A DNA stretch of 7,194 nucleotides, taken from NCBI GenBank assembly GCA_003649745.1, contig QMST01000026.1, positions 1-7,194 of the forward strand, given 5' to 3'. Below the pieces are notes generated by a model. That model had not been told where the DNA came from and searched no databases. It worked only from the letters and a program-made list of their open reading frames with translations. This document shows positions 6,888-7,194 of this stretch, in pieces; position 1 is the stretch's first letter; each line of letters starts with the position of its first letter. Made by a program: the position numbers and the translations under genes. Source of the stretch: Thermoplasmata archaeon. Lineage in GTDB: Archaea; Thermoplasmatota; E2; DHVEG-1; B8-G13.

Positions 6888-6989
6888 AAAAGAGTTGGAG
6901 AGTGACAGGCCAAACGGAGAGATAGGAAGGGGTGGTGAGAGGGGTTTTATAATAAACTTGGCCAGTCACTCACCACAACTTCTTACTAG
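6888..6989 (-). ncRNA. Putative structured small RNA or attenuating leader
   Basis: An inverted repeat at 6893-6913 and 6958-6980 forms a long stem. GGCCAA pairs with TTGGCC, AGTGAC with GTCACT, and AGTTG with CAACT, separated by an A-A mismatch and small bulges; about 18 pairs in all. The loop (6914-6957) is rich in C and T on the minus strand. Minus is the likelier strand. Copy 2 of the promoter element lies upstream with a TATA-like box placing a start near 6989, and the stem is followed by CTCTTTT. The result would be a transcript of about 100 bases. It could be a free RNA or the start of a longer leader running into the secreted protein gene. It matches no RNA family I recognise: no tRNA, 5S or SRP features and no C/D boxes. 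The stem is directly visible; the strand, ends and function are inferred. Confidence 0.42.
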
Positions 6990-7010
6990 TTTATATTGTG
7001 ATTTTGAAAG

Positions 7011-7040
7011 TATTTAAAAATTCTAGAACAAATATCGAAT
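7011..7040 (-). promoter_or_regulatory. 30-base promoter element, copy 2 (before the putative structured RNA)
   Basis: This copy differs from copy 1 at two of 30 positions and keeps the 17-base block ATTCGATATTTGTTCTA (minus strand) exactly. Its TATA-like box reads TTTTTAAATA. It lies 149 bases from copy 1 in the same orientation. A start about 25 bases downstream falls just before the inverted repeat at 6893-6980. Its other strand faces dphB, so a role there cannot be excluded. Confidence 0.45.
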
Positions 7041-7118
7041 AATAATATGGAAAAAAATTATGTTATGGTTTTCAATATGTGATCTAAGTATTCTATAGAA
7101 GGGGAAAATGATATATTT

Positions 7119-7194
7119 ATGAAAAAAGGGGAATTGGTGTTCATTGGTTTGGGGTTATATAATGAGAAAGATATTTCGCTAAAGGGAATCGAAC
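7119..7194 (+). CDS. dphB: Diphthine synthase (diphthamide biosynthesis methyltransferase), N-terminal fragment
   Basis: Only 25 codons lie in the window; the 3' end is outside. LVFIGLGLYNEKDISLKGIE is the characteristic N-terminus of Dph5/DphB. This SAM-dependent methyltransferase of the tetrapyrrole-methylase fold methylates the modified histidine of elongation factor 2 during diphthamide synthesis in the cytoplasm. IGLGL is the first glycine-rich SAM-pocket segment. The ATG at 7119 gives the extension MKKGE before the conserved part. A TTG at 7134 or GTG at 7137 would match the usual family start more closely. GGGG (7101-7104) is too far from 7119 for a standard site, so the start may be leaderless. 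It runs divergently from the secreted-protein genes and is probably a housekeeping neighbour, not part of the surface module. Confidence 0.85.
   Translation, partial: MKKGELVFIGLGLYNEKDISLKGIE

Noticed and set aside
6916..6944. G-rich plus-strand loop as a G-quadruplex
   Set aside because: Most G-runs are only two bases long with uneven spacing, and the likely transcript is the other strand, so the evidence is weak.
6891..6980. The hairpin as a plus-strand H/ACA guide RNA, with ACA at 6975-6977
   Set aside because: The ACA lies within or against the base of the stem instead of in a free tail, and no pseudouridylation pocket or K-turn could be drawn. The plus strand also lacks a following T-run.
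6832..7040. The two direct repeats as ends or target duplications of a small mobile element
   Set aside because: No coding capacity or terminal inverted repeats at the copies are seen, and each copy contains a TATA-like box at a plausible promoter distance, so a regulatory role explains them better.
7047..7082. Eleven-codon frame (MEKNYVMVFNM) before dphB
   Set aside because: It has no ribosome binding site and stops well before dphB. Short frames like this are expected by chance in AT-rich spacer.

Overview
The window is low-GC archaeal DNA. The clearest evidence is the truncated gene at the right edge, whose first 25 codons match diphthine synthase (Dph5/DphB), an enzyme of archaea and eukaryotes only. 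A presenilin-type archaeal protease, GGTGA ribosome binding sites, TATA-like promoters at leaderless spacing and a heavily sequon-bearing surface protein agree. A euryarchaeon, possibly of the Thermoplasmatota, is a reasonable guess, but the sequence alone does not fix the lineage.

Layout from left to right. Bases 1-645 (+) are the C-terminal two thirds of a CaCA-family cation/Ca2+ exchanger. It is followed at 25 bases by a complete presenilin/signal-peptide-peptidase-type aspartyl intramembrane protease (671-1573, +). Tail to tail with this, sharing the TTAA stop bases, lies a rhomboid serine intramembrane protease with a C-terminal zinc ribbon (1570-2496, -). The rhomboid start codon overlaps the end of a 1095-residue secreted, C-terminally membrane-anchored protein (2490-5777, -). 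That protein carries NEW3-like, CARDB, lamin-tail and two phospholipase D (HKD) domains. Upstream on the same strand is a 305-residue secreted protein (5865-6782, -) with an Ig-like domain, a carboxypeptidase-regulatory-like domain and a proline-rich, Gly/His-rich tail.

The 336 bases between this protein and dphB (6783-7118) encode no convincing protein but are highly structured. Two copies of a 30-base element (28/30 identical) each contain a minus-strand TATA-like box. Between them lies a strong long-stem inverted repeat that looks like a small structured RNA or an attenuating leader.

A working picture is a cell-surface module. Two secreted or anchored proteins are made from the minus strand. 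The large one is translationally coupled to a rhomboid that could cut its single C-terminal membrane helix, and a structured RNA with a promoter element like that of the 305-residue protein lies upstream. The family assignments are well supported. The rhomboid-substrate link and the RNA are inferences.
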